This document shows positions 12,760-12,817 of a DNA stretch of 12,817 nt, in pieces. Under the pieces are notes generated by a model. That model searched no databases and was not told the origin of the DNA. It was given only the letters and a program-made list of their open reading frames with translations. The DNA is from Acetobacteraceae bacterium (lineage in GTDB: Bacteria; Pseudomonadota; Alphaproteobacteria; Acetobacterales; Acetobacteraceae), in contig JADYYZ010000151.1 of NCBI GenBank assembly GCA_020853405.1, positions 1 to 12,817 of the forward strand, given 5' to 3'. The stretch's first letter is position 1, and every line of letters starts with the position of its first letter. Both the position numbers and the translations under genes were made by a program.

Positions 12760-12817
12760 CCCACAGTGGCGGCGGAGGTGGCGTGGCGGAACCGCATATC
12801 AGGCGCACGACCGCGCA

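Larger units (their letters stand above)
12268..12817. other. Non-coding stretch, probable long leader/regulatory region of the heme-copper operon
   Basis: About 550 bp without a convincing gene on either strand. Open frames here are Arg/Pro/Ala-rich and lack domains, consistent with chance openings in GC-rich DNA. It holds a promoter-like sequence with an overlapping palindrome near the right end and two inverted repeats nearer to subunit II. GCGATCGC (12421-12428) sits inside a near-repeat of CGATTGCG. I looked for an FNR/NnrR box (TTGAT-N4-ATCAA) and saw none. Confidence 0.6.

Overview
The window is about 12.8 kb of very GC-rich DNA, densely coding, with strong codon-position bias, frequent ATGA stop/start overlaps and purine-rich ribosome sites. 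Protein content (split dihydroxyacetone phosphotransferase operon, Rrf2 regulator, SCO/SenC, MgtC, beta-class GST) points to a Proteobacterium, most likely an Alphaproteobacterium of the Rhodospirillales/Acetobacteraceae type. That placement is inferred from style and gene mix only. I see no rRNA, tRNA, CRISPR array, transposase or phage gene.

Layout. (1) 1-1117, plus strand: the 3' end of a shikimate dehydrogenase-family gene, overlapped by ATGA with a complete ChbG/HpnK (YdjC) deacetylase. (2) 1134-5082, minus strand: a five-gene operon dhaL - dhaM(EIIA) - HPr - enzyme I - dhaK. Every junction overlaps by 4 or 8 bases. It encodes a complete, apparently self-contained PEP-dependent dihydroxyacetone kinase: EI takes phosphate from PEP, passes it via HPr to DhaM, then to DhaL-ADP, and DhaK phosphorylates dihydroxyacetone. 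In E. coli the EIIA, HPr and an EI fragment are fused in one DhaM; here they are three genes and EI is full length. (3) 5158-5598, minus: a four-helix membrane protein of uncertain family. (4) 5832-8030: a redox/detoxification module. An Rrf2-family regulator, an AhpD-like protein and a beta-class GST run on the minus strand, and a second small AhpD-like protein diverges on the plus strand. A palindrome and a promoter-like sequence lie in the divergent gap. Four 15-bp tandem repeats overlap the GST stop codon. (5) 8160-8879, plus: an MgtC/SapB membrane protein preceded by a long GC-rich hairpin. (6) 8902-12267, minus: a four-gene heme-copper cluster of CuA subunit II - catalytic subunit I - SCO/SenC - unknown membrane protein. 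(7) 12268-12817: no convincing gene; it holds a good promoter-like sequence reading towards the cluster, a palindrome and two hairpins, and may be a long leader.

The most interesting system is the heme-copper cluster. Subunit I has all six histidines for two hemes and CuB. The position four residues after the first CuB histidine, where A- and B-family oxygen reductases carry the cross-linked tyrosine, is asparagine, and the cbb3-type substitute tyrosine position is valine. Gene order (subunit II, subunit I, senC, orf1) matches the norSY-senC-orf1 cluster of Nitrosomonas europaea, called sNOR. I therefore propose a CuA-containing nitric oxide reductase rather than an oxygen-reducing cytochrome oxidase. 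This is inference from active-site residues and synteny and needs a phylogeny or an activity test.
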